Source: Allosphingosinicella deserti (GTDB lineage Bacteria > Pseudomonadota > Alphaproteobacteria > Sphingomonadales > Sphingomonadaceae). Taken from it: a DNA stretch of 64,000 nucleotides. The DNA lies in NCBI RefSeq assembly GCF_003012735.1, contig NZ_PXYI01000011.1:32001-96000 (forward strand), given 5' to 3'. The notes beneath the pieces are model-generated. The model did not search any database. It was given only the letters and a program-made list of their open reading frames with translations, and had not been told where the DNA came from. Shown in pieces: positions 29,801 to 36,841 of this stretch (position 1 is its first letter; every line of letters starts with the position of its first letter). The position numbers were made by a program, and so were the translations under genes.

Positions 29801-31209
29801 ATGAGGGAACCGGCGGAGATGTCGCCGGTGCGCACCAACCCACCCTCGGCCGCGCCGCCCGAAAGTCCGCCGTCAAGGCTCGCCGCGCGAACATCGCCCA
29901 GGCGAACATCGTCATTGCGGCTGTCGGAAAAGATGAGCACGGCGGAGTTGAGGCTCGGCCCACCTTCGAGCGATGTGTTCGCGCCGAAGGTGATGTTCCC
30001 ATTGCCGTTGGCCGTCACGACAAGCGCCTCGGATCCCACCGCATCCGAATTGGCGCGAAGGGTGAGGTCGCCGTTGCCGACGATGCCGCCGTTGGTGGAC
30101 GTAATGGTGACGCCGCCCGCAGCCTGCTGCATCCTGGTGCCGGCGGCTCCCAACGTCACCTGCCGGCCGCTCACGTTGAAGCCGCCTGAACTCGTGACAT
30201 TGCCTCTGATCGTCACGGCATCGGTTCCGCCCACGGCGATCCCGCCGGTGGCTGCGCCGCTGTAGGTAAGGCTGCCATTGACCGTTACGGCGACCGGATT
30301 GCCTGTGCCGGGACCGGCGATCGCGACGTCGGGATCGATGGTGGAACGGCCGCCGACGATGACGATGCCCTTTTCGCCCGCAACCGCGCTGATGTTCCCA
30401 TCGATCTGGAGCAACGAATCCGTGAGCAAGCCACGGGTCGCCATCGCGAAATAGACGTTGCGACCCTCGATCGTCCCTCCGACAACGCGGGTGGCGTCGG
30501 CGATCGGTGTTCCTTCGTCGATCTGGATTCCGAGCGGACTGCCGGGGGAGAAGGACAGCGTGACATCGTCGGCCGCGACCAGCGCGGCATTCTGTGTTCC
30601 GGCATCGAGCGTGCCGTTGACCTGAACCTGTCGCCCTAGCAGGATCAGGCCTAGGCCCGTTCCGCTGGTCTCGATGCTGCCGCCGGAGACCGTCACACGG
30701 CGACTGCGGCTGTCCAAGAACGGCACGTCGAAATGATAGTCGCCGGCGAGAAAATCGCTGTCGCTTATGTCGAGCGCGCTCGCCACGAACGAACCCGTCG
30801 AGACGCTTCCGCCGCTTCCAATGAGGATGCCGTTGCGATTGACGAGGAAGATGTTGATGTTCGGATCGGAGGTGAGTTGCCCCCGGATCGTGCTCGATCC
30901 GGGACCTGTCACCCGGTTGAGCACGCCGACCTGCCCGGTCAGGCTGGTATCGAACGAAACGCTGTGTCCCGCCGCGATGTTGAAGCTGTTCCACTCGATG
31001 ATCGTATTTTGGGCCCCAATCCCGACATCGAGGTTCGTCGACGAGCCGCCGAAGGTGGCGCTTCCCGCCTGTACGTTGGAGCCGGTGGGAAGGTTCTGCG
31101 CCAGCGCCGCCGGGGTCCATACCGCCATGCTGCCGGCCAGCGCGGTCGAGAGTGCCAGCGCCCGCAATGTCGGGGCGCGCTTTTGCGAGACATGTCCGGA
31201 GTTCAGCAT
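23881..31209 (-). CDS. TpsA exoprotein, filamentous hemagglutinin-type, two-partner secretion
   Basis: A very large exoprotein (about 2442 residues) with a signal peptide ending ALAQ. The TPS secretion domain follows (GSATFGGSSTNLDV, IIEWNSFNIAAGHSVSFD, NRVTGPGSSTIRGQL, NIFLVNRNGILIGSGG). The rest is degenerate beta-helix rich in Gly, Ala, Ser, Thr and Asp, including a 200-residue tandem duplication. The C-terminal 300 residues differ and contain four cysteines near the end (NGCVIGSGAGCL, ACPEGDPACV). ATG 31209 has GGAG upstream; an earlier ATG at 31239 would overlap tpsB. It should be exported by TpsB as an adhesin or contact factor. No toxin domain is recognised. Confidence 0.92.
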   Translation of the reverse strand: MLNSGHVSQKRAPTLRALALSTALAGSMAVWTPAALAQNLPTGSNVQAGSATFGGSSTNLDVGIGAQNTIIEWNSFNIAAGHSVSFDTSLTGQVGVLNRVTGPGSSTIRGQLTSDPNINIFLVNRNGILIGSGGSVSTGSFVASALDISDSDFLAGDYHFDVPFLDSRSRRVTVSGGSIETSGTGLGLILLGRQVQVNGTLDAGTQNAALVAADDVTLSFSPGSPLGIQIDEGTPIADATRVVGGTIEGRNVYFAMATRGLLTDSLLQIDGNISAVAGEKGIVIVGGRSTIDPDVAIAGPGTGNPVAVTVNGSLTYSGAATGGIAVGGTDAVTIRGNVTSSGGFNVSGRQVTLGAAGTRMQQAAGGVTITSTNGGIVGNGDLTLRANSDAVGSEALVVTANGNGNITFGANTSLEGGPSLNSAVLIFSDSRNDDVRLGDVRAASLDGGLSGGAAEGGLVRTGDISAGSLILGSGATIEADALSLGSVQAAGPVSLTADAALRVDSVTTTAGTATLVADSLAGLAPDTGAAVSASGAVDITVSGDAALGLVESTGANVAIEAASIDAADVRAATGAVLGSTVRGIRLGALRVASGTGSLDAATDVRVSGPVAIGGDYNVIGGNVRLSGTQAAAGAVTITARTGGSISNPASLTLTANSDGVGTEALTLRGRVALGSNSSLLGGSARQSSVVVDTAVANDIGLGDVSAASLIIAGGATSNGTIVLGDVTTTSDLAIRSTRSINAGDLSAIAGSVSLQAPTIAIGAANAAADVSLSGSDVEFTTVDAATATLSTTGPASTRLAGDAVTTSGALAMSSDAGLITIDTIDAGGGLTVTSNGAVAFGAVNVIGGATIQTSGASSDLAIADTLTATGAVSLTSGRDISANLLNSSGSSLAVTAARNVTGNAGGDVALGAAGAVTLTAGSTAKLSTVNGDAITLEAGSIDAASLSGRSAITVDATAGAATLGVLATTGGNATLNATGAMTIAGDVSIAGNYSVRGASVTLSGDQSASGAVDIAATTGSISSGPAMRLTANSDGVGAESLTLRGMASLAADSLLRGGPDRQSRVILDAPGSIDVVLGNVDAASLEIAGGAPLGGSLTVGNVVTSDPLALSVDGGITAASLRSLGGAVTLAGAGGATVSEISSAGALDIGMGGPIAVETFTAGGPATFSSSGSDITLGTGSSAGTVRISAFGVVRVDGAVSAGGDYRVRGSSLALGADSDAEVQSAAGLIDLTTTSGDVVGGPGLTLRSGGRMIVDAAGAIDFDTGVLEAGTGGTEILGVRAGAGRTIDLGETIRIGGIGSVDAAHGSVASRLTHDGNLVFGTLFADAIDIRLTGGSLSGTALTVSGTAAIDTGSGAVDVGTLDAATLSLAGGTITGGAYRAAGDLSLSGDTITLGELSSASGSALATSRAGRLSIDQASAGIDLALRTSGPGDVSVGLASAGRDLTLEAQAGNVLTDRAAAGRTLTIKAAGDLLGRTGASPVLSGNEVALDLLGSVAIGDITVPGNLTIRASSISIENARAGAALSLTSTVSNLSAGLVEGGGPVALTAAAAIDVRNVSSAGAVSITSGTDLAVQGLSAAGSAAIAAGGTATLGESRVNTLSLTAQNASLGTTIVAEAADLAATGAIAIADLAAGSASIVAGSDINAVAVRSQGALTASAGGTANLGRTAAQTLTATAGGITAEALDVSGATNLTATRGITFGRLASGGEARITAGTDLSAGELSASKAVISVPGTSQIGILTADALQLTGGIVRLDDAAVAGTAAVDTNGALVIGRLAAADAQLRSGTTATLGESRVNTLSLRAQDMSLGTTIVAGAADLAATGAIAIADLTAGSASLVAGSDINAVALRSQGALTANAGGTANLGRTVAQTLTATASGITAEAMDVSGATSLTATRGITFGRLTSGGDAQITAGTDLAAGELSASKAIVSAPGTAQIGILKANSIALTGGAVRVDDATIAGAAAIDAKSGLALGRLAAADAQLTSSGALDARQLSVSNAATLSVGGRASLGSVSAGKLSVTAAGITLNDANVGGLASLASSGDLAIERANAADLSLTATGAARLGTVTGNSAITVRAGDVAIGGQLRAPTVTLVNGNAAGGLRLGSADRADGSFGLSEAEIGRIDADRAIFDGGSGQVEIGALAFGPNSGRRNVDILSLGDIAITGGVSGAGAGRTFRFGGSAATDTDLATAIRIVSTPDAGGRLFFEGADVDLRGTRIALGQSGFLDALFANGGLSSEQATAAYVSNSNSALYSGLAGGAPYLPGTGPTLTASRLTVRFAEFALFQNTGTRGFNTGVVLTGSPEGGPTLTLRGRPSGTPSVFAAFGSINGTTDTSTAVLGNSAIEASGVDTNNARINGCVIGSGAGCLTTTIAQPTLNIFDPGRLVVFRAEEDFVLPFDPVIGSNNEALFAGIGAVGGPYEACPEGDPACVAAQENQQ
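25255..26436 (-). repeat. 600-base tandem duplication inside the tpsA gene
   Basis: Two in-frame copies, about 25255-25836 and 25855-26436, align with an exact 600-base (200-codon) offset. Similarity is highest over 25441-25836 versus 26041-26436, where long stretches are nearly identical, for example TTGACCCTGGACTCGCCGAG in both copies. Similarity fades outside these limits. This indicates a recent duplication that lengthened the beta-helix by one 200-residue block, and it is a site for further recombination or misassembly. Confidence 0.85.
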
Positions 31210-31225
31210 CTCGTCGGCTCCATCA

Positions 31226-32962
31226 TCAACGCACGGCATCGCTGAAACGCAGCGACAGGGAAACCAGGATCCGGTCGGAGGGCGGCTCCCGATCGATCGT
31301 CAAGGCCCGGTCCTTGGGATGGGCATAGGTGATCTCGAGCAGCGCCTGGCCAGGTAGGCCAAGTCGAAGCCCGGCACCGAAGCTCGAGAGCGTGCGCTCC
31401 GTTTCGGTGGCTCCGCGATCGAGATTGTCGAGATAGACGAAGTCGTAGAAGCCGAAGACCTGGGACGTGAACCGCGACGAGAAAGGCAAATCGAACTGCG
31501 CCTCGCCGCTGAGCCCGATCGCGCGGTCGCCGCCATTCGCTCCCGGATCGTAGCCACGCCCCATGGTGAGGTTCCCGAGCGAGAATTCCTCATAGTTCAG
31601 CAATGGATCGTCGGTCCACTGGGTCTGGCCGCGGGCGACCAAGCGGAACGTGCGGCTCAAACCTGCCATGGCTTCGAGGCTGGCCCGGAGGACCAGTGCG
31701 TCCGCCTCGCCGTCGATGCGGGACTGAATGCGACCGTCTTCGACCCCGGGCTTCGTGGCGCCGAGGATGTCGAACCCCTTGCGCGCTTCCAGAGCACCGC
31801 GAAAGGCCCATATCGGACTGCCATCCGGACGGACCCGGCGCGTGTCCGCATTGAGGCTCAGATACGCGATCCTCATCTTGTCACGGGTGAGCGGCAGCTT
31901 GAGGTCACCCGAATAGAGGTTGGTAAGCTGATCGATGTAATCGAATCCGGCTGCCGCGAAGACGTTGGTGTTCAAGGACCGGATCAGCGGCTTCGTATAG
32001 TCGAAGCCCACGATCAGCGTGTCCGCGCGATAGTCGAGGCCGGGAAGATCCGGGCGTGACCAGGCGAAGCTGATCCGCGCCCCCAGCGTCGACCCGTCGG
32101 CTCCGAGACCGGCGATGTGACCGGCCTGCAGGATTCGCTGCTCCTTGAAGTCCGCAGTGCTCGAAGCGCCCACGTAGGTGATGTCGCTGAGGCCGGTCAG
32201 ACCATAATATTCCGCGCGAACATAGCCGGTCTCGCGGCCCAGAACACGGGAGTTGTAGTTCTGGAGATTCGCGAGCAGGTTGAAGCGGCGGTAACTGATC
32301 GTGACATCGCCGATCACCTCGCCCGGCGCGCCCCCGGCAGGACGGAGCGCCAATTGCACATCGAGACCCGGTACGTCGCCCGCAAGGAGGAGGAGACGTT
32401 CGATCACACCTTCGTTCAGCGGATCGAAGGTCTTCAAGCGATTCAGGCGCTCACGGAGCATGTCCTCATAGGGTCCGGCATTGCCGCGAACCCGGACTTC
32501 GACCATCTTCGCCGTGACGACATGGAGCGCCAGCGTGCCGTCCGTGATTTCCTGAGGCGGCACTTGCACCGACGCCACCCAGCCTTCGCGGCGGAGGGCG
32601 GCGTTGGCCGCATCCCGCAAGTCGCAGATTACCCGGATCGATTGGTCGCCGGAGGGCTGTTTCAGGCGCGCAATGACGTCTGCGATCTCGGCGGGCAGCG
32701 GTGATCCGTCGGGGCGGGAATAGACGACACGCTGGAGATCGAGCCGAAGGGGCGACTCATCGAACGGGCAGGTGCTGACTTCGAAAGCGGACCGGGAGTC
32801 GACGTTCACGGTCGAGGGCTGGCGTGTCTCAGGGACCGGAGGCGTGACTTGTTCGGGCGTCGGTAAGGTCGGGCGGGGCGCGGGCGGCGGCGGCACGGTC
32901 TGCGCTGTCGCGGCACCGCTCACCAGAAGTGCTGCCACTGCCGCCGCTATGCCCGTCCGCAT
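31226..32962 (-). CDS. TpsB, two-partner secretion outer-membrane transporter (ShlB/FhaC family)
   Basis: A 578-residue protein from the ATG at 32962, with a signal peptide ending AATAQ, a Pro-rich linker, a POTRA region at about 60-200 (LRREGWVASVQVPPQEITDGTLALHVV, VRVRGNAG) and a 16-strand type barrel ending VSLSLRFSDAVR. The conserved barrel features include YNSRVLGRETGYVRAEYYGLTGLSD. An upstream GTG at 33007 would add 15 hydrophilic residues before the signal peptide and is less likely; a GGTGGGG ribosome site fits the ATG. It exports TpsA, whose gene starts 16 bases downstream. Confidence 0.92.
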   Translation of the reverse strand: MRTGIAAAVAALLVSGAATAQTVPPPPAPRPTLPTPEQVTPPVPETRQPSTVNVDSRSAFEVSTCPFDESPLRLDLQRVVYSRPDGSPLPAEIADVIARLKQPSGDQSIRVICDLRDAANAALRREGWVASVQVPPQEITDGTLALHVVTAKMVEVRVRGNAGPYEDMLRERLNRLKTFDPLNEGVIERLLLLAGDVPGLDVQLALRPAGGAPGEVIGDVTISYRRFNLLANLQNYNSRVLGRETGYVRAEYYGLTGLSDITYVGASSTADFKEQRILQAGHIAGLGADGSTLGARISFAWSRPDLPGLDYRADTLIVGFDYTKPLIRSLNTNVFAAAGFDYIDQLTNLYSGDLKLPLTRDKMRIAYLSLNADTRRVRPDGSPIWAFRGALEARKGFDILGATKPGVEDGRIQSRIDGEADALVLRASLEAMAGLSRTFRLVARGQTQWTDDPLLNYEEFSLGNLTMGRGYDPGANGGDRAIGLSGEAQFDLPFSSRFTSQVFGFYDFVYLDNLDRGATETERTLSSFGAGLRLGLPGQALLEITYAHPKDRALTIDREPPSDRILVSLSLRFSDAVR

Positions 32963-33087
32963 GCGCCCCACCTGCCGTTGCTGACGCACCTTGCTCTTCT
33001 CCCCCACGAAAGCGTCGGCGTCGGAATTGTGACGCCATTACTACAAGTTGTCGGTCGATCGTCGGCCCTGTCGATACGAACGAGTGG

Positions 33088-33180
33088 CTACTGCTCCAGC
33101 AGCATCCAAGTCAATCGGATGGCGCGTGTGCCGCTACGAATCGCAACGATGCCCAGCGCCATGGCGGCGGCCTTTTCCAT
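33088..33180 (-). CDS. Possible 30-residue small protein after the SleB-like gene
   Basis: An ATG occurs one base after the stop of the SleB-like hydrolase gene and opens a 30-codon frame (MEKAAAMALGIVAIRSGTRA at its start). It is hydrophobic to amphipathic. Close linkage is the only support, and such short frames arise by chance in GC-rich DNA. It may equally be leader sequence for tpsB. Confidence 0.2.
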   Translation of the reverse strand: MEKAAAMALGIVAIRSGTRAIRLTWMLLEQ

Positions 33181-33181
33181 G

Positions 33182-33967
33182 TCAGCGTTCACGATAGAAG
33201 CTGTTGCCTGCAAGCGTTCTGTAGATCTGCACCTCGCTGCTTGGCGCACCGCTGCCCGCAGTGCGCCACCAGAACAGCTTGCCTCCTGTGGGATCCGCCG
33301 GGCGAGGTCCCCGAGCGATCTCCAGCACCTTCTCGACATGGGCGCGCAGCGCCGGCTGGCGCTGGTCGGCGGCGTCGTTCGCGACCTTCAGTATGGTGTT
33401 TATGTTCGATGCGACGTCTCCGGCGATCGTCGGATAGGCCCCGAAGCCGTGAAACTGTCCGCGGGCCCGGACCACGTCGCTGAGGCTGCGCGCACCCTGA
33501 GACCCCCAGCGGGCCGATGGTCTCGCGCGGCGATTTTCGACCACCACCCGCATCAATTCCATGGACTCGGCAATCTGAGGCACGGCCTCGCGGGACACCA
33601 GAATCGGGTTGGGCGCTTCGGCAAGGAGCAGGCGGGCAAGGAGTCCGGCCTCGGTGGACGCATCCGGAAGGGTGAGAACTGGCTGGACCTTGACCACCAG
33701 CGGCCCGGCCACGACCCGACCCTGAGAGCGGATGGTCAGCATGGTTTGACCGACCATCAAGGCCCGCAGCGTAAAGGTGGTGAAATTGGCTGCCACCCGA
33801 TTGTTGATCTCGGCTGCAGCCGCAATCGCCGGCGTAGACAGTTCGATCGTCAGCGGGAGGCTTTCATTCGTCGACGCCGGAAGAACCTTGAGCTTGAGGG
33901 CGTTGCCTACCACCGCGATCAGCGGGGCCGCGACCGGTTTGCCGGATAGCCATTGCAGGTAAGCCAT
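33182..33967 (-). CDS. SleB-like cell-wall hydrolase without signal peptide; candidate T6SS effector
   Basis: A 261-residue protein. Residues 1-100 look like an all-beta Ig-like domain (LKLKVLPAS, TLRALMVGQTMLTI). Residues 103-261 carry the pattern of the SleB/CwlJ hydrolase family: LLLAEAPNP with candidate catalytic Glu117, MRVVVENR, RGQFHGFG (170-175), DPTGGKLFWW (225-234) and a C-terminal GNSFYR. There is no signal peptide or membrane segment, so a cell-wall substrate would have to be reached by T6SS or injected. It lies 9 bases downstream of a lipoprotein gene, which fits an immunity-effector pair. It could also be a housekeeping or phage-derived lysin. Confidence 0.6.
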   Translation of the reverse strand: MAYLQWLSGKPVAAPLIAVVGNALKLKVLPASTNESLPLTIELSTPAIAAAAEINNRVAANFTTFTLRALMVGQTMLTIRSQGRVVAGPLVVKVQPVLTLPDASTEAGLLARLLLAEAPNPILVSREAVPQIAESMELMRVVVENRRARPSARWGSQGARSLSDVVRARGQFHGFGAYPTIAGDVASNINTILKVANDAADQRQPALRAHVEKVLEIARGPRPADPTGGKLFWWRTAGSGAPSSEVQIYRTLAGNSFYRER

Positions 33968-33976
33968 TGCGCTTCC

Positions 33977-34447
33977 TCAGGGTTTGGGAGAAGGGATCGT
34001 GTATTGGGCGCCATGAGACTGGCAATCGGCCAGGCGTCCGTCGACCCATGCTCGGCTCACGAGGTACGTGCTGCCCGCGATCTCCCTTTCCGTCGCGACC
34101 ACGTCTTCATCCAGGCTCAGCTTGCGTGTCGATCGCAGCAGGGTTTCCGCAGGGGCGCTTCCATCGCCTTGCCCGAGCCAGAAGATGAGCTTTCGCGCTT
34201 CGCGCCAGTGCACCCATGCATGCTCGCCGTCCGGTCCCCGGTAACCGACCACACAAAAATGCTGCGGCCCTCTTGGTTGCGGATCGCTGCCGGCAACCAG
34301 GCCGGTCAGAGCCGGCGTGGCGTCGCCGAAGTCTTCGTCTTCACGCGGATCGAAGATCTGCGGTGCGGCAGCTGCCGCATTCCCAATCGGCTGCGAAGAG
34401 ACGGGCATCATGCAAGCGGAGTTGCTCAACAGCAGGCCCAGGAGCAT
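33977..34447 (-). CDS. Lipoprotein of unknown function, candidate immunity protein
   Basis: A 156-residue lipoprotein if started at the ATG at 34447: MLLGLLLSNSAC gives a short hydrophobic segment and a lipobox Cys at residue 12. A longer frame starting with GTG at 34582 is Arg-rich and unlikely. The mature part has two further cysteines (HFCVVGY and LADCQS) and ends in TIPSPKP; no family is recognised. It is co-directional with the SleB-like gene 9 bases downstream. An envelope-anchored lipoprotein next to a signal-less hydrolase is the usual arrangement of immunity for periplasm-acting T6SS effectors. The ribosome site is weak. Confidence 0.6.
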   Translation of the reverse strand: MLLGLLLSNSACMMPVSSQPIGNAAAAAPQIFDPREDEDFGDATPALTGLVAGSDPQPRGPQHFCVVGYRGPDGEHAWVHWREARKLIFWLGQGDGSAPAETLLRSTRKLSLDEDVVATEREIAGSTYLVSRAWVDGRLADCQSHGAQYTIPSPKP

Positions 34448-34610
34448 GTATCCATGTCGACTCAAACGCCTTCTCCGTGCTTCGGTCGCTGCACCTCTCC
34501 TAGTCGGAGCAATCGTCCCGGTCGAGTGCGTGCTACGCCAGCTTGGACGGGCGTGGATGCCGGAGTGCCTGTTTGCCCGCACTGATCGGTCAGGTCGCAG
34601 GCGAGTCTCG

Positions 34611-35510
34611 TCAAGCGCGATTGGCGGCGACGAAGAAATCGATGAAGGCGCGAACCGCCGGCCGGGTCTGGCGACGGCTCGAATGGTAGAGGAAGAAGCC
34701 GGGAAAGGCGGTGCACTGTTCGGGGAACAGCTCGATCAGCCGGCCTGCCTCGAGATCCTCGGCGATCCGCGCATGATAGAGGAAGGCGATGCCGGCGCCG
34801 CGCAGTGCCGCCTGCTGGACGAGATGATCGTCATTGGCGGTCATCGTCGCCGCCATGTCGGACAGGGTGATCTCGGCGCCGTCGCGCTCGACTTCCCAGG
34901 CATAGACGGTGCCGCTGGTGAAGCGGCGCTGGATGCAGCGATGCTCGGCAAGCGCCTCGAGGCTCGGCGGTCGGCCGTAGCGGGCCAGATAGTCGGGCGC
35001 GGCGACAATCGTGAATCGCTGCGGCGGGCCGATGCGGACTGCGACCATGCCGGGCTGCAATTGCTCGCCCAAGCGCAAGCCGACATCGAACCGTTCCGAA
35101 ACGATGTCGACGAACCGATCCTCGACGAGGATGTCGAGCGCAACCGCGGGGAAGGCCTCGGCGAAGGCGCTGAGGTGCGGGCCAAGCAGCATATGTGCGG
35201 CAGACGGCGGTGCGGTCACGCGCACGCGGCCGGAGGGGGCGCCGCCAGCGTCGCTCGCCTCGTCCATTCCGCCGGCGATCTCTGCAAGCGCGGGCTCGAT
35301 TCGTTCGAGCAGCCGCCGGCCGGCGTCGGTGAGCGACAGGCTGCGGGTGGAGCGGTTGAGCAATCGTGCTCCGAGCCGGGCCTCGAGTGCTGCAACGCCG
35401 TGGCTGGTTGCCGACGGCGACAGACCTAGCGATCGGGCGGCGGCCCGAAACCCGCCCGCCCGCGCGACGGCCGCGAACAAGGTGAGATGCGGCAGATAGT
35501 CGCGATCCAT
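34611..35510 (-). CDS. LysR-family transcriptional regulator
   Basis: A 299-residue LTTR. The helix-turn-helix covers about 5-65 (LTLFAAVARAGGFRAAARSL, LSPSATSHGVAALEARLGARLLNRSTRSLSLTDAG), followed by the effector-binding domain (VRVTAPPSAAHMLL, FDVGLRLGE). It is divergent from the aldo/keto reductase gene with a 92-base gap, so it probably controls that gene and itself. The ligand cannot be predicted from sequence. Confidence 0.93.
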   Translation of the reverse strand: MDRDYLPHLTLFAAVARAGGFRAAARSLGLSPSATSHGVAALEARLGARLLNRSTRSLSLTDAGRRLLERIEPALAEIAGGMDEASDAGGAPSGRVRVTAPPSAAHMLLGPHLSAFAEAFPAVALDILVEDRFVDIVSERFDVGLRLGEQLQPGMVAVRIGPPQRFTIVAAPDYLARYGRPPSLEALAEHRCIQRRFTSGTVYAWEVERDGAEITLSDMAATMTANDDHLVQQAALRGAGIAFLYHARIAEDLEAGRLIELFPEQCTAFPGFFLYHSSRRQTRPAVRAFIDFFVAANRA

Positions 35511-35602
35511 TGTTTCATCCGATCGAACAGGATGTGCGTGATAGCCCTCCTAATCAGAACAGCAAGGCGGTCTACATTGGTCGCCATGCGAAGGAGGACG
35601 GA

Positions 35603-36595
35603 ATGAAACAGCGCAATTTGGGTAGTCTGCAGGTCTCGGCCATTGGGCTCGGCTGCATGGGCTTCACCGCAGCTTATGGTGGTCAGGACGTTTCGGCGTC
35701 GATCGCCACGCTGCACCGCGCCGTCGAGATCGGCATCACCTTTTTCGACACCGCGGAGGTGTACGGCCCATATGAGAATGAGGAAATCGTCGGCAAAGCG
35801 TTGCGCGAGGTCCGCGATCAGGTGGTGATCGCAACCAAATACGGATTCGCGATCGGTGATGAGGGGTTCGGCTTCCAGCGGACCACCGGGCTCGACGGAA
35901 GCCCTGCCAATGCGCGCCGAGTCGCCGAGGCCTCGCTTACGCGGCTGGGGGTCGACACGATCGATCTCTTCTACTTGCACCGTCCCGATCCCGCGGTGCC
36001 GATCGAGGAATCGGTCGGCGGGATGGCCGCTTTGGTCGAGGAGGGCAAGGTTCGGGCGATCGGCCTTTCGGAGGTGTCGGCCGACCAGCTGCGGCGCGCC
36101 CATGCCGTCCATCCGATCACTGCGCTGCAAAGCGAATATTCGCTTTGGTTTCGCGACGCCGAACAGTCGGTCCTGCCGACGTGCCGCGAGCTCGGCATCG
36201 GCTTCGTTCCGTTCAGCCCGCTCGGCCGCGGCTTTCTGACAGGGGGAATTCGCAGCCGCGACGATCTCGAGCAGGACGATTTTCGCGCCGGATTGCCGCG
36301 CTTCGCCGAGGGGAATCTGGAAGCAAACCTGGCCCTCGTCGACCGGCTGAAAGAGATGGCCGGCGCCCGCGGCGTGACCGCAGCACAGCTCGCTCTGGCA
36401 TGGGTGCTGGGGCAGGGCGACGACATCGTCCCGATCCCGGGTGCGCGAAAGATCCCCCATCTGGAGGCGAATGCCTCCGCGGTTGATCTGCGCCTTCCGG
36501 TAGACGAGTTGGCGGCAATCGGCGGGGTCATGGCCGGGGTGCGGGGCGCGCGCTACGGCGAACGCGAACAGGCGCGGCTCGCCGGCCAGCGCTGA
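35603..36595 (+). CDS. Aldo/keto reductase (AKR superfamily, YdbC/Tas-like)
   Basis: A 330-residue NADPH-dependent oxidoreductase. The catalytic tetrad is visible: Asp49 in FFDTAEVYG, Tyr54, Lys79 in IATKYGF and His126 in YLHRPDP. The cofactor end has ALAWVLGQGDDIVPIPGARK. The ATG at 35603 has an AGGAGG ribosome site; the frame extends upstream without a site. Substrate is unknown; this class reduces aldehydes and ketones. It is divergent from a LysR gene that likely regulates it. Confidence 0.94.
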   Translation: MKQRNLGSLQVSAIGLGCMGFTAAYGGQDVSASIATLHRAVEIGITFFDTAEVYGPYENEEIVGKALREVRDQVVIATKYGFAIGDEGFGFQRTTGLDGSPANARRVAEASLTRLGVDTIDLFYLHRPDPAVPIEESVGGMAALVEEGKVRAIGLSEVSADQLRRAHAVHPITALQSEYSLWFRDAEQSVLPTCRELGIGFVPFSPLGRGFLTGGIRSRDDLEQDDFRAGLPRFAEGNLEANLALVDRLKEMAGARGVTAAQLALAWVLGQGDDIVPIPGARKIPHLEANASAVDLRLPVDELAAIGGVMAGVRGARYGEREQARLAGQR

Positions 36596-36604
36596 TCCGG
36601 GCAA

Positions 36605-36639
36605 GGCTCGAGGCCGCCTTTCAGAGTCGGTCTCGAGCC
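36605..36639 (+). terminator. Hairpin downstream of the aldo/keto reductase gene
   Basis: GGCTCGAG at 36605-36612 pairs perfectly with CTCGAGCC at 36632-36639 across an 18-base loop, starting 10 bases after the stop codon. There is no T-run, so it may be a weak or Rho-assisted terminator or a 3' stabilising hairpin. Confidence 0.35.
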
Positions 36640-36841
36640 ACCCGCCACAGCCGCTTCCAATCACGGCTGCCGGCGTCCCGATGGACGCTCCACCATCTCG
36701 GCCGCGGGCGATTTCACGCCTTCCTCACGCTCGATTGCGCGGCCCTGCATACGCCCTGGCGCGATCAGCCGCCCGACGCCGGGCGATGCCGCGCGTCCGG
36801 AAATGCAGGCGCTTCAGCCCTGCAAGCCAAGGAAATCGAGA

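Noticed and set aside
35426-36664. A 412-codon minus-strand frame across the aldo/keto reductase
   Set aside because: It is antisense to the reductase, whose catalytic residues are all in place.
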